The position numbers were made by a program, and so were the translations under genes. The notes below the pieces were generated by a model, which saw only the letters and a program-made list of their open reading frames with translations, was not told the DNA's origin and did no database searches. Shown piece after piece: positions 46,801-53,900 of a DNA stretch of 64,000 bases. Position 1 is the first letter of the stretch. Each line of letters begins with the position of its first letter. Source of the stretch: Paraburkholderia humisilvae (GTDB lineage Bacteria; Pseudomonadota; Gammaproteobacteria; Burkholderiales; Burkholderiaceae); assembly GCF_902859855.1 (NCBI RefSeq), contig NZ_CADIKH010000028.1:1-64000 (forward strand), written 5' to 3'.

Positions 46801-48149
46801 ATCACGAGCAGTTGCGGCCGGTTCAGCGCGATCGCGCGATGGCATGCGAGCATTCCGGTGCCCGTGATGAGCGAGCGCAGCCCGGTCCGCCGCTGCAGCG
46901 CTTCCATGCTGGCGACGTCGACATGCATGCCCCCGTCGCGCCAGTGCGGCCACGCGATCGCGAGCGTCTGGCCGCGCCGCTCGCCTGTCGAGGCAAGCCG
47001 TGCGCGATGGCGCGCGAATTGCTCGACGAAACCGTTCGCGGCGGCATAGTCGGCCTGTCCGACGTTACCGGCCCACGACGCGATCGACGAGAACAGCACC
47101 ATGAAGTCGAGGTCGAGCGTGCGCGTCGCGGCGTCCAGATTGACGGTGCCGGTGACCTTCGGCGCGAGCACGTCCGCAAACGCCTGCGCCGTCTTCCGGA
47201 TAATGAATTCGTCGCGTAGCTGCCCCGCGCTGTGCACGACGCCGTGCAGGCCGCCGTGGTCGCGCACGATCGCGCTCACGAGCGCATCCGTTTGCGCGGC
47301 ATCGGTCACGTCGAGCGTACGAAATTCGACCGTGCCAAGCGCGCGCAGCGCGTCGAGTTCCGTATCGCCGGGCGCGCGGCGGCCGGCAAGGATCACGCGC
47401 GCGTGCGCCCGCTGCGCAAGGATCTGCTGTGCGAACAGCCGCCCGAGCCCGCCGGCGCCGCCGGTAATCAGATAAACGCCCTGCTCGCGAAACCATTCGG
47501 GCATGCCGCCGCCGTCGCGCTCCCGCGCCAGATCGTCGACGATCTGCCAGCGGCGCGCGCGGCGCCCGTCGTCCGCGTAACGGAACACCGTGTCGCCCGC
47601 TGTTCGCGATGCGTCGTCGATCTGCCGCGCGATCGCTTCCGGCTGCGCGTGCGCGGGGACGAACACGATCTGTCCACGCACCAACGGGGCTTCGAGGCGA
47701 GCGGTTTCGAACAGGCCAGCGAGACCCGTGGCCCATTGCGCGTCATCATCGCCAGCGACGACGAGCTGCATGAGGTGCCGCACTCGCGGCTTCGCGGCGA
47801 GCAGCCGCAGCGTGTGCTCGAACACGGCAAGCGCGAGCCGCGTGTATGCGGCGCCGACGTCACCCTCCGGCCCCGCCGCCAGCACCGTGGACGATTGCAC
47901 GGCCAGACGCGACGCGACAGCCCGAGCGCCCCCGTCCGCGAATCCGGTCAGCAGCACGTGCCGCACCTCCTCGGCCGGCGTGATCGGCGCATCGTCGCGC
48001 CACGCGTCCGCCGGCGCCCATTCCGGCGCCGCGAACCACGTGCTCGCCCGAGCCGCGTCGCGCACGGCGCCGATCCGCTGGAGCGCGTCGTCCTTCGACA
48101 GTGCACCCGCAGCCAGTTCCCGATAGATGCTTTCCAGTTCCTTCTTCAT
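32907..48149 (-). CDS. PKS-B: trans-AT polyketide synthase, modules m4 (part) to m7 (part)
   Basis: 5080 residues, no AT domain. Order: docking 1-35 (ELAAGALSKDDALQRI); KR 40-420 (Tyr368, Asn372); ACP Ser522; KS 629-1060 (Cys791, His926, His970); dead DH 1230-1490; crotonase-fold domains at about 1570-1770, 1815-2010 and 2055-2305; ACP Ser2382 with Trp2388; KS 2527-2960 (Cys2694, His2829, His2869); dead DH 3135-3425; KR 3430-3860 (Tyr3793, Asn position is Cys3797); C-methyltransferase 3985-4262 (EIGAGTGATSAGILERL); ACP Ser4319; KS 4426-4858 (Cys4599, His4734, His4774); C-terminal docking helix 5045-5080 (AQVEAVLARIDRAELDVADA). Both ends split modules with the neighbouring proteins. The ATG overlaps the PKS-A stop by 4 bp, so the two genes are coupled. 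Confidence 0.95.
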   Translation of the reverse strand: MKKELESIYRELAAGALSKDDALQRIGAVRDAARASTWFAAPEWAPADAWRDDAPITPAEEVRHVLLTGFADGGARAVASRLAVQSSTVLAAGPEGDVGAAYTRLALAVFEHTLRLLAAKPRVRHLMQLVVAGDDDAQWATGLAGLFETARLEAPLVRGQIVFVPAHAQPEAIARQIDDASRTAGDTVFRYADDGRRARRWQIVDDLARERDGGGMPEWFREQGVYLITGGAGGLGRLFAQQILAQRAHARVILAGRRAPGDTELDALRALGTVEFRTLDVTDAAQTDALVSAIVRDHGGLHGVVHSAGQLRDEFIIRKTAQAFADVLAPKVTGTVNLDAATRTLDLDFMVLFSSIASWAGNVGQADYAAANGFVEQFARHRARLASTGERRGQTLAIAWPHWRDGGMHVDVASMEALQRRTGLRSLITGTGMLACHRAIALNRPQLLVMHGEATSMRAALNAPQTQPVPPVRIEPKTSAAGHPGLPDLTRAFLCASLASVLKMPAERIDPRAPLEQYGIDSIVAMTLTSRLEETFGTLAKTLFFEYRTLDELAGYFIESHGQTLAARLISPAVETPAANASIEPATAVPASAEAPLRGIGRRRARRARRQLPSTAIRAARAVDDETNEPIAIIGLSGRYPQAPDLDAYWRNLRDGRDCITEVPAERWDWREYYSEDRAREGAHYSKWGGFIEGVDRFDPRFFSIAPRDAAAIDPQERLFLQHAWMAIEDAGYTRASLQIPQDRREPGQVGVYAGVMYGEYNRSGTLASIANRVSYFLNLHGPSLTLDTMCSSSLTALHLACQDLRDGRTSLALAGGVNVSIHPDKYTMLSAGQFISGAGHCQSFGEGGDGYIPGEGVGVAVLKRLSDAVRDGNHIYGVIRGSALNHGGRTNGYTVPNPHAQAAVIRAALTEAGINPRDVSYIEAHGTGTKLGDPIEIAALTKTFNDGLDPAARRNGFCRIGSAKSNIGHCESAAGIAGVTKVLLQMKHRKIVPSLHSQRLNPYIDFDRTPFVVNQALVDWVQPEHDGRRAPRIAGVSSFGAGGSNAHVIIEEYQALDAVHASDDEAFVAPLSARTAGQLQRRAGDLLTFLRRNDAVDAHSLAWTLQAGREAMEERIAFVADSIANLIAQLDAFVSGVPAPAPYWRGQVKAHDAYPVADPVRQNDIERDITARALAALAQGWVEGLVIDWRRLHASSSIPSLISLPTYPFADERYWIEPTSGSASRTQATLHPLVHANTSDLCEQRYTSRFTGSEPFVETVDGDGYRLLPALLMLEQVRFALVSSGVANDGGDSWEIDALQWGEPVVATPANTLHTAVFAHDGGRVGIEIYGVDAAGDETVHLQAHAQLMASRPDDAIDRSGLRAELTPHAGALPDGIARVYHGGGQWLAEFDSSPQPPSDGAAWGLHPELFRRIGALLDMSSNARVVPVSAAIARIASVCEVGTAVWVRTGADGSVDVDALGAQGKAFMQLRGLRVQLQPCVDASHIEVQPADEEAWPIAGARDRGDARHTAVPIAQTWPALRGKPADIALAPAPAASVAASTATAVTLAKPAVTLVDLAAAGSASGAHASPVALFDLGGGIFRIDIATADLAPAIAPLSHALNLVQGEDGLKVLLLADTSGQGWSGARAVCDALATRRVLATLAAIACPVVVLAPFGAAGAGWLLSVVGDFIVLGDESVYGYTDAASGLFPSAGEDRLMRERFGDVLTDDFLYCAAPSAGRQLRERGWTCRIAPVADAQASALQLANDLAQKPAVALKLLATHLRRGVSAAVDALRADGAERGDAGTIVNDTGAPSADAAAPSLEASGAITAELENGALVIGLGAGLDSFDLSALVAGLNATFERACVLDHCRSIVLTMSAADRLADAVRLAGEGAATALLETLLASPLPLIAACESDAEGLAWLASLACDAAVYRRDAHYGVAGLDALPALEPFAAALGDIRAGAALNMLIGLAGDRLSGDDLRVHSFALRVVEHADVLPRALALAASWQRWPLARVRAWKRAQAARVRTSIDEACAVAFDDSTASAETSDASNATVRAPTMLADDEPVTVPLRSAVVTAVAHPDGVVVVTMHDRDGRNMFTPALIDGINEAFAHAGSNPACKAVVVTGFDSYFATGGTRDTLIAIQEGRARFTDERVFQLPMDCPVPVIAALQGHAIGGGWSFGMFADLAVLADESHYVSPYMNYGFTPGAGSTLVFPRRIGLDLARETLLTGAETSGAGLRARGVALPVLPRRDVAAHALALAQRIARQPRSRLVRLKHRFTDAARRVREDVYACELGMHEATFVRDAQTLARIETYFADGALAPVRATSPAPAFEPRPAVASALASNADTAHVPAAAGDMLAGVIDTLRTLLAQELHLQASEIDEHAQFVSLGLDSISGVTWVRRINERYRIDLEATRIYSHPTLARIGGIVLDAAREAGTAGAVDAGTRASAAPPQTTPLAPSARIAPAAPAAVTPLAAAHAVVVRNAALPARAALTSMRRAVRTPRIDAHGQPASTSGQRASQSSQTVQVQTAPPAPQPIAVIGMAGEFPKARDVDAFWRNLAAGLDCIEEVPEARWRLRDYFQPGAPAAGKTYSRWLGALDGYDQFDPLFFNISPTEAECMDPQQRLFLRSAWHCMEDAGYSAKALAGSACGVYVGCGPSDYHQGADDARLSAQGFTGAATSILAARIAYFLDLHGPCVSIDTACSSALVALANACDSLNAGHCDAALAGGVYVMGGPSMHVMTAQAGMLSPDGRCYTFDQRANGFVPGEAVGVLMLKRLDDAERDGDRILAVLRGWGVNQDGKTNGITAPNEDAQSQLLQSVYRRFGIDPDAIDLIEAHGTGTKLGDPIEVAGLKAAYAPFTRRAGYCALGSVKSNIGHCLTAAGAAGVIKLVQALRHRQLPPTLHYRTCNEHIRLDNSPFYVNDRLAPWTVEAGRARVAAISSFGFSGTNAHIVLGEYTAHAHAAAAPGVLDPAGRTAVPLSARTSEQLRQKARDLLAFLREANERGETPDLTEIAYTLQTGRDAMDARAGFLIASTVELAERLDQYLTGGTLPDGVYEGQVREYRDSIRIFSEDAEVRAALTAKWLVQRRLNKLLELWVKGLDFDWRELYGETAPRRVALPGYPFAAERYWIAHAPVRKGAARTELHPLVHRNVSVLSGQRYRSHFGSDAFWVGLRAGGAHEMTPAALLEMARYALADATADATADLGSTAMQTLREVRWIRSVASPFATGAAVELTVDLVARDDGCIDIEIVAAGTGETESQPLARAVAWLEQTQPRRRFDTDALSARCTRGRLDADGAYARLAGAELEIGPSLRTLGTLEFGDGECLVTFDERADQHESVRGCALPPGMVDAAWQAGCLAAFDEHASYALCLPDRLDSLTLAPDHAPVRHAWVTRSAAAEGIAFDIDLLDPQGFVVAELRGLTLAPVSADIGLTIAAPVWDCVEGVVEPHPASSDARVVVIGANAPRHVAALSSCFQQAIFVDANEHTPIDDIANTLNRMQFARLIWIVDGPGNPGLTDESLVADQKRGLTFALRIARALVDAGYESRPLAWDWITFGAVAMPPADLADPTHAGLQGLCGSFADTYAHWALRLCDLPAPAPTEAIAALAAPPAATRGNVFAWRDGEWFGQRLVAVRAALPAANAPSPYRTDGVYVVIGGAGGIGEVWTRHALTQGAAAVVWIGRRPLDAALSARIERAAVNGTRPEYVQADAGDRVALEAAYRQIKARHGAIHGVVHSAVGAFDQSLKTVSETDFREILRAKIDVSVRIAQVFANEALDFALFFSSNASFVHGAGMGGYSAGCTFKDAYALQLNRLWPGVAKVVNWGYWSVGAGVAMSDAMKTFFEVSGYQPLDPVQAMRALDALLAGPFRQWSITKLAPDAALRLASGDEFLRVYDGRDANAVPAALLPDLERVPAPTAFKRLQGGAGQPMEPLLVRLLGAITAATPRHVPSQSRWLAESRKIAAALGQHGAPSLDAAWRAWDDALPGWLADAGQRALVHLVDRCMRALPEILSGARKATDVIFPGASLELVEQVYKTDSHSLAFNESLRETLVAALRARIDAEPGVRLRLFEIGAGTGATSAGILERLGEYRDHIAEYCYTDLSKAFLFHADTTYAPNAPFLRTRLFDVERPLEGQGIDAGAYDFVIAANVIHATRHIRRTLRNTKALLRRGGMLLMNEISGHSICGHVTFGLLEGWWLNQDETLRIPGSPGLEPQVWKRVLGAEGFAPVWLPHPQTHALGQQIIVALSDGIVRQRIAEPPAPVAVPAAPPRASAATAAPARSSTSIHASAVELCKRLIGKALKLESTQIDAHEPLERYGIDSIVIGLVNQQLQQHFGDVSSTLLFEFRTVDALAAHLVVTRREQLAALFGEVEPAGAPVAVCAPASARPAGGSVRAPLRAGPAGARQASRATSSSTAVAIGPRRSERGPIAIVGISGVYPGAADLDTFWRNLRDGHDAIVEIPARRWALDGFYEPDEQTAVDAGRSYSKWGGFVDSFAEFDCLFFGIPPREALNMDPQERMFMQGAWHALENAGYTRATLRDAYHRRVGIFAGITRVGYNLHRPLPGDAAKFWPRTSFASVANRLSYFLDVNGPSLPVDTMCSSSLTAIHEACEHIHNGDCDLALAGGVNLYLHPTSYIDMSSQHMLAPDGRCKSFGAGGNGFVPGEGVGVVLLRPLARAIDDGDTIHGVIRATQVNHGGKTNGYTIPNPVAQAELVRMAIDKAGISAREISYVEAHGTGTELGDPIEISGLQQAFAPDTADTGFCAIGSVKSNIGHLEAAAGIAALTKVLLQFRHGQIAPSLHAQDVNSHIPFERTPFSVSQRLADWTPPVIDGVARPRIAGISSFGAGGANAHVIVEEYRAAPAAPMRARPEPVIVPLSARTAEQLRAKAAGLLAFLRAQRERADLAALAYTLQVGREAMEERLSIVASSAEQLIDRLAAYADGERVGDGAWRGHLPRASSRAAAPVEPIGSVSRGDAGAAIERGLAEGEYAMLAELWANGHAFDWQRLYDGARPRRIELPVYPFSREEYWVEPASAARPAVAAASYAATDGFAQVEAVLARIDRAELDVADAARLIRSLV
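35040..40571 (-). other. Module m6: KS-DH*-KR-cMT-ACP
   Basis: Expected product is an alpha-methyl, beta-hydroxy unit. The DH lacks the catalytic His (WVGLRAGGAHEMTPAA), although PPGMVDAAWQ keeps Asp3345. The KR has Tyr3793 but Cys3797 where Asn is usual (GGYSAGCTFKDAY), a form I associate with KRs of methylating modules. The methyltransferase (35364-36197) has the SAM-binding EIGAGTGATSAG. Confidence 0.8.
40875..46265 (-). other. Module m5: KS-DH*-ECH*-ECH*-ECH-ACP(W), second copy of the m2 layout
   Basis: Same order as m2. The DH (43680-44462) lacks the catalytic His (FVETVDGDGYRLLPALL) and Asp (HPELFRRIGA). The crotonase triplet spans 41226-43442. The third unit has LQGHAIGGGW and GFTPGAGST. 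The first two are more eroded than in m2. The ACP reads LGLDSISGVTW with the Trp flag. Confidence 0.82.
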
Positions 48150-50926
48150 GACTGCAACCTCGTCAATTCCGCCGCTTGGTCAAACGAAAGATTGTTGTTA
48201 AGGACGCGTTCGAGGATCGGCAGCAGGTCCGCGTCGCGCTGCCTGGTGCTGCTCGCCATCGGCCGCGACGAAAAACCCCGCATCCGCGCGCATACCGTGC
48301 CGTCGCTGTCGCAAAGGTCGATATCGATCTTCACGAGCGCGTCCGGCAGCGGCGCATTGCCGGCCGTGTAACGGACCCACGCGACCATCCTGGACCCGCA
48401 CCGCGAGATCACGTCGAGCGCCTCGAGCGCGAACGGCAAGACCGGGCGGCTGCCGCCCGCCATCGCGAGCGCGATCGTGCCCTGCAGCGCGCCGTCAACG
48501 ACGCCGGGATGCAGCACGCAGTCGCGCAGCGTTTCGTCCGTCGGCATCCGCAGCTCGACGAGCGCCTCGCCGTTGCCCTGATGCAGCGCGACGACGCTCC
48601 GGTACGCGGGACCGTAGTCGAGGCCCAGTTCCGCAAAACGCGCGTACAGCGAGGCCGGTTCGAGCCCCTCGCCGCGCATCCGCTCGCGCAGCCCCACGAG
48701 ATCGAGCGGCTGCGGCGCGGGCTCGTGCGCCGCGAAGCATTGCCCATGACAATGCACAGTGGTGCTGCCGTCGTCGGCGACACTCTCGACCTGGAAGCCG
48801 AGGCTGTCGCCACCGATGTCGTCCTCGTCGTAGAGATCGATCGTCACGCTGCGCTCGCTGCTGACTGCGAGCGGCTGCTCCCAGACGACGTGGCGCAGTT
48901 GCACGCACAGTCCGTCGAGCCCGCCCGGCATCGCATCGGCGAGCGCCGCGCGCACCATCTCCAGATACGCAGCCGCCGCCAGCACCGGCGCGCCGTTCAC
49001 GCGATGCTCGGCGAGCACACGTTCGCGGCCGCCAAAGCAGCTCGTGTAGCGTTGCCCGTCGAGATCGGAGCTGTTCCGGTGCAGCAGCGGATGCAGCACC
49101 GTGCCGGCGGGCGCGGCCGCGCCGCGCCGCGGCTGTTCCTCGCCGCTCGCCCAGCAGCGTTCGCGCGCGAACGGATAGGTCGGCAGCGCCAGCCGGCGCG
49201 GCCGATCGTCCGCGTACAGCGCCTGCCAGTCGACCTCGACGCCGCGCACCCACAGGTTCATCAGCTTCGGGAAGTTGCGGTGCACGAGCCAGTCGCCGAC
49301 AAGGCGGCGCAGGTCGTCATCCGCGAAGAGATCCTGGGCGTCCGCGTCGCGCGTCGCCGGCCCGTGATGGATGCCCGCCTCGCCTCGCGCGCCGTCGAGA
49401 TACATGCGCAACTGGCCGGCGAGCTGTCCGGCCGACGCAGCGACGAAGCCCGCCCGGTACGTCATCGCATCGCGGCCGACCTGCAGCGTGTACGCGACGC
49501 GTTCGAGGTCCACGGCCTCCTTCGCATCGCTCAGGTACGCCAGCAACGCGGCGACCTTCTCGCGAAGCTGCGCCTCGCCGCGTGCCGACAGCGGCAGCGC
49601 GTGAGGCGCCGCCGTTGCGGCGGGCATCCGCCGCGGCACGTCGCCCGTGCCTGCATGCCCGGCGATCACAACATGTGCGTTCGTGCCGCTGAAACCGAAC
49701 GAGCTGACCGCCGCGCGCCGTGCGCCGTCGCTGTCCCAGTCACGCAGTTCGGTGTTGACGAAGAACGGCGACGCCGCCAGCTCGATGTGCGGATTCGGCG
49801 TCCGGTAGTGGATCGACGGCGCCAGCTTGCCGTGCCGGATCGAGAGCAGCACCTTGATGATCCCGGCGATGCCGGCTGCGAAGCCCGCATGGCCGATGTT
49901 GCCTTTCACGGAGCCGAGCGCGCACTGGCCTTCGGCAGCGCCGTGCGCGCCGAAGGCGGCGACGAGCGCGGCGACCTCGATCGGGTCGCCAAGCGGCGTG
50001 CCGGTGCCGTGCGCCTCGACGTACTGGATGCGGCGCGCATCGACGCCGAAACGGCCGTACACCTCGCGCAGCAACCGTTCCTGCGCGGTCGAGCTCGGCG
50101 CGGTGATCCCGTTGGTCCGGCCGTCCTGATTCGTGCCCGACGCCTCGATCACGCCGAGGATCTCGTCGTTGTCGGCGAGCGCGTTCGACAGCGACTTCAA
50201 CAGCAGCACGCCGCAGCCCTCCGAAAACACGATGCCATTCGCACTTGAGTCGAACGGCGCGCAGCGGCCGTCTGGCGAGAGCATGCCGACCTGCGAGGTC
50301 AGGATGTGGCCAAGCGGCGTCGCGAGCACGTTCACGCCACCGGTCAGCGCGATCTCGTTTTCGCCGTTGCGGATGCTCTCGCAGGCGAGATGCAGCGCAA
50401 CCATCGACGACGAACACGCGGTATCGACGGCGACGGCCGGCCCCTTCAGGTTCAGCAGGTACGCGATGCGCGCAGCGAGGATCGCGCTCGAGGTGCCCAT
50501 GAACGCGGCCCCCGCCGTGTCCTGGCCTGCATGGCGCAGCACGCGTGCATAGTCGCCGTTCGCGCAGCCGACGTAGACGCCGCATGCGCTGCCCGACAGC
50601 GCTCCGGGCGCGTAACCGGCGTTCTCGATCGCCTTCCAGCATTCCTCGAGAAAAATCCGCTGCTGTGGATCGATCAGTTCGGCCTCGGCGGGCGAGATGC
50701 CGAAGAACAGTGGATCGAACGCGTCGATCCGGTCTAGCAGCCCCGCCCATCTCGAATACGAAGTGCCGGCATGGCGCGGATCGGTATGGAACCAGTCGGC
50801 GTCGTGGGGCCAGCGTTCAGCGGGTATCTCGCTCACGCAGTCAATGCCCCCCGCGAGATTGCGCCAGAACGCATCGGCGTCGGGGCTCTGCGGGAAGCGG
50901 CAGGCCATGCCGATCACCGCGACCTT
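46455..50926 (-). other. Module m4: KS-DH // KR-ACP split across PKS-A and PKS-B
   Basis: KS and DH end PKS-A; KR and ACP begin PKS-B. The docking segments at the two ends presumably hold the halves together. DH His4964 and Asp5134 are present, though the conserved Pro of HxxxGxxxxP is Ala4973. The expected product is an alpha,beta-double bond. The KS resembles those of m3 and m6, all of which follow a Trp-flagged ACP. Confidence 0.8.
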
Positions 50927-53900
50927 GCCGGCTTCGGTGCCGCGGCGGCGAGCCGGCGCGGCTTGAAGCGCGGTCTGCGGTGCGTCGTGACGCGGCGCCG
51001 ATTGCGCGCGCAGCGTGTGTTCGGCGACGCGGCGCAGGCTGATCGCCTCGACGCTCAGCGCGAGCATGCCGGTTTCGTCGACGAGTTCGAAATCGAACTC
51101 GGCGACGTCACGTTCGAGCGCGCGCACGCGCGCGTCGCAGCGATACGCGCGGCCGTCAAGCGGACGGTGCGCGACGATCGCGCCGATCCGATGCGGCAGG
51201 AACTGGTCTCCGCTTGCGCCGTAGCGCGTGCCGATCAGCCAGGCCGCATGGTTGATCACTGTGCAGAGCCCGCCGTAAAGCGGGAACGGACCGATCAGGA
51301 ACGCTCGCGCGTACGTGGCCGGACGGATGTCGGCGCTCGCGTGCGAAGCTCCGAACGCCAGCGATTCGAGCGGCGCGTAGAAGCTGCCGGTGTTGGTCGG
51401 GATCTCGGCGCGGGCGAGCCTCTGTTCGATCTCAAACGTCGCGGGCGCCACATGGCGCGGCGGCTCGTTCCCGTCGCCAGGCGCGGCCACGATGAAGCCC
51501 TGCATGTGCAGCCGCTCGCCGCAGCGGTCAGTCGACGGGCCGGACCGGACGAAGAATTGCAGCGCGTCGCCGTTGCGCCGGAACACGACCTGGACGTGGC
51601 AGTCCTCGCCCTTCCTGCCGAGCAGCGGGCTGACGATACTGATGTGTTCGATGCGTACCGAGCCGGCGTCGAAATACGTGCGGAACGCGCTGTAAGCCAG
51701 TTCGATATAGGCGTCCGTTGGCAACAGATGCTCGCCGAACACGACGTGCTCGCGCAGACTGACGTCCGATTCCGGGCTCAGGCGGAAACGCACGGCGCAT
51801 TCGCCGTCAGCATCGAAATCACCGTCGTAAGCGGCGCCGTAGTAGGCCAGATCGCAGTACGGGCTCGTATCCTTCGGTGCGAACGCGATGGCCCCCGATG
51901 CCGCGCGACGGCCTGATGCAGGCGCAGCAGGCAGTTGACCCGCGATGAACGCCGCGAGCGCCTCGACGTTCGGATAGTCGTAAATTCGCATCGCCGTCAG
52001 CGCGAGTGGGTATTGACTGTTCAGCGCGTTCACCCATTCGACGCCGATGATCGAATCGAGCCCGAGTTCGGTGAACGACCTTTTCACGTCGATGTCGGCG
52101 GGCTGCATCAGCAATGCCTGCGCGAGACTCACGCGCAGGTGCTGTTTCACCGTTTCGATTGACCGCGCCGCAGGGTCCCGCGTACTGCCGGTTGCCGCGC
52201 GCGACGCTTGCGGGCGTGGCGCCGGCGTTGCGCTCACCCCGCCCTGGCCCTCGCGAGCCGCCGGGCCCACGCGTTCCGCGAGCATCGCGTGAAGATGCGC
52301 GGCCAGCGAGTCAAGCGTGGGATAGTCGTAGACGTGGGTCGCCGCGAGCTGGACCTCGAGCTGCGCGTTGATCGCCTTCACCCACTCGACGCCGAGAATC
52401 GAATCGAGGCCGAGTTCGATAAACGGCTTGTCGATTGCGATGTCGAGTGCGTTGACCAGCAGCACTTCGGCGAGGCTCGTGCGCAAATGCTCGCGCAGCG
52501 ACGCGATCGACATGACCGGGACCGTATCGGCGGTCATCGAAGCCGGTGCGCCGGCGGGCGCAGACACAAAGGCCGACGCGGCTTCCGACGCGTCCGGACC
52601 GCTCTGATCGATATCGACGCCCGCGCCGTTCGCGGCCGGCCTCAAGTCGCCGGGCGCGCCACGCGGCGCGTCGTCGGCCGACAGCCAGTGGCGCTCACGC
52701 GCGAACGGATAGAGCGGCAGCCCGATCCGGCGCGGTGCGCCGTCCGGATAGAAGCGCACCCAGTCTAAATCGAGCCCCTTCGACCAGAGGTCTGCGAGCC
52801 TCGACAGCGCGCGCTGCGTGATCCACTTGCCGATCATCGCGCGGAAGTCGGCATCGTCGTTCAGCTCGCGCAGCGTATCGCGGTTCGCGGCTACGTCGCC
52901 GCGATGGATGCGGGCCGACGAGCCGTTGCCGCCGTCCTTGTGCGCGACAAACGTGGCGAGCTTCGCGCGCAGATCGTCGCGCGACGACGCGATGATCGCG
53001 ACGCGTTCGCTCATCGGCTCGCGTCCCGTCTGCAAGGTATGAGCGACGCGCGTGAAATCACCGTCCCTCGCCGGCTCAGTGTCGAGCCACTCGAGCAGAT
53101 CGCGAGCCTTTTGCACGAGCGCGGCGGGCGTGCTCGCGGACAGGGGCACGAGTGCATCCTCGCGCGGCGCCGCGTGGTCTGCGCGGCCGCGATACTCGGC
53201 GATGACCGCGTGCGCGTTCGTGCCGCTGAAGCCGAATGAATTGATCGCGGCGCGGCGCGGCGCATCGCCGTCGGCCGGCCACGGGCGCAACGTGTCGTTC
53301 ACGTAGAACGGGGAATCCTGCAGGCGGATATGGCGGTTGAGCTGGCGAAAATGCGCGGCCGGCGGCAGTTGCCGTTGCCCGATCGCAAGCAGTGCCTTGA
53401 TGAAGCCCGACACGCCGGCCGCCGACAGGCAGTGCCCGATGTTGCTCTTCACTGAGCCAATCGCGCAGTAGTTCGTGCGCCGCGTATGCTTCGCGAACGA
53501 TGCCTTCAACGCGGCCACCTCGATCGGATCGCCGAGCGCGGTGCCCGTGCCGTGCGCCTCGACAAGTCCGATGCTGGCCGGATCAATGCCGAACCGCTCG
53601 TAGACCTCCTGCTGCAGCCGCGCCTGAGCCTCGGCGTTCGGCGCGGTGATGCCGTTCGTCCTGCCGTCCTGGTTGACGCCCCAGCCCTGCACGACGCCGT
53701 AGATGCAGTCGCCGTCGCGCTCCGCATCGGCGAGACGCTTGAGCACGACGACGCCGACCCCCTCGCCGAGCGCGATGCCGTCCGCGCGGTCGTCGAACGT
53801 GTAGCAGCGGCCGTGCGGCGACAGCATGCCCATCTGCGAAGTCATGATGTGCATCGCCGGGCCGGACAGGACGGTGACGCCGCCCGCGAGGGCGAGATCG

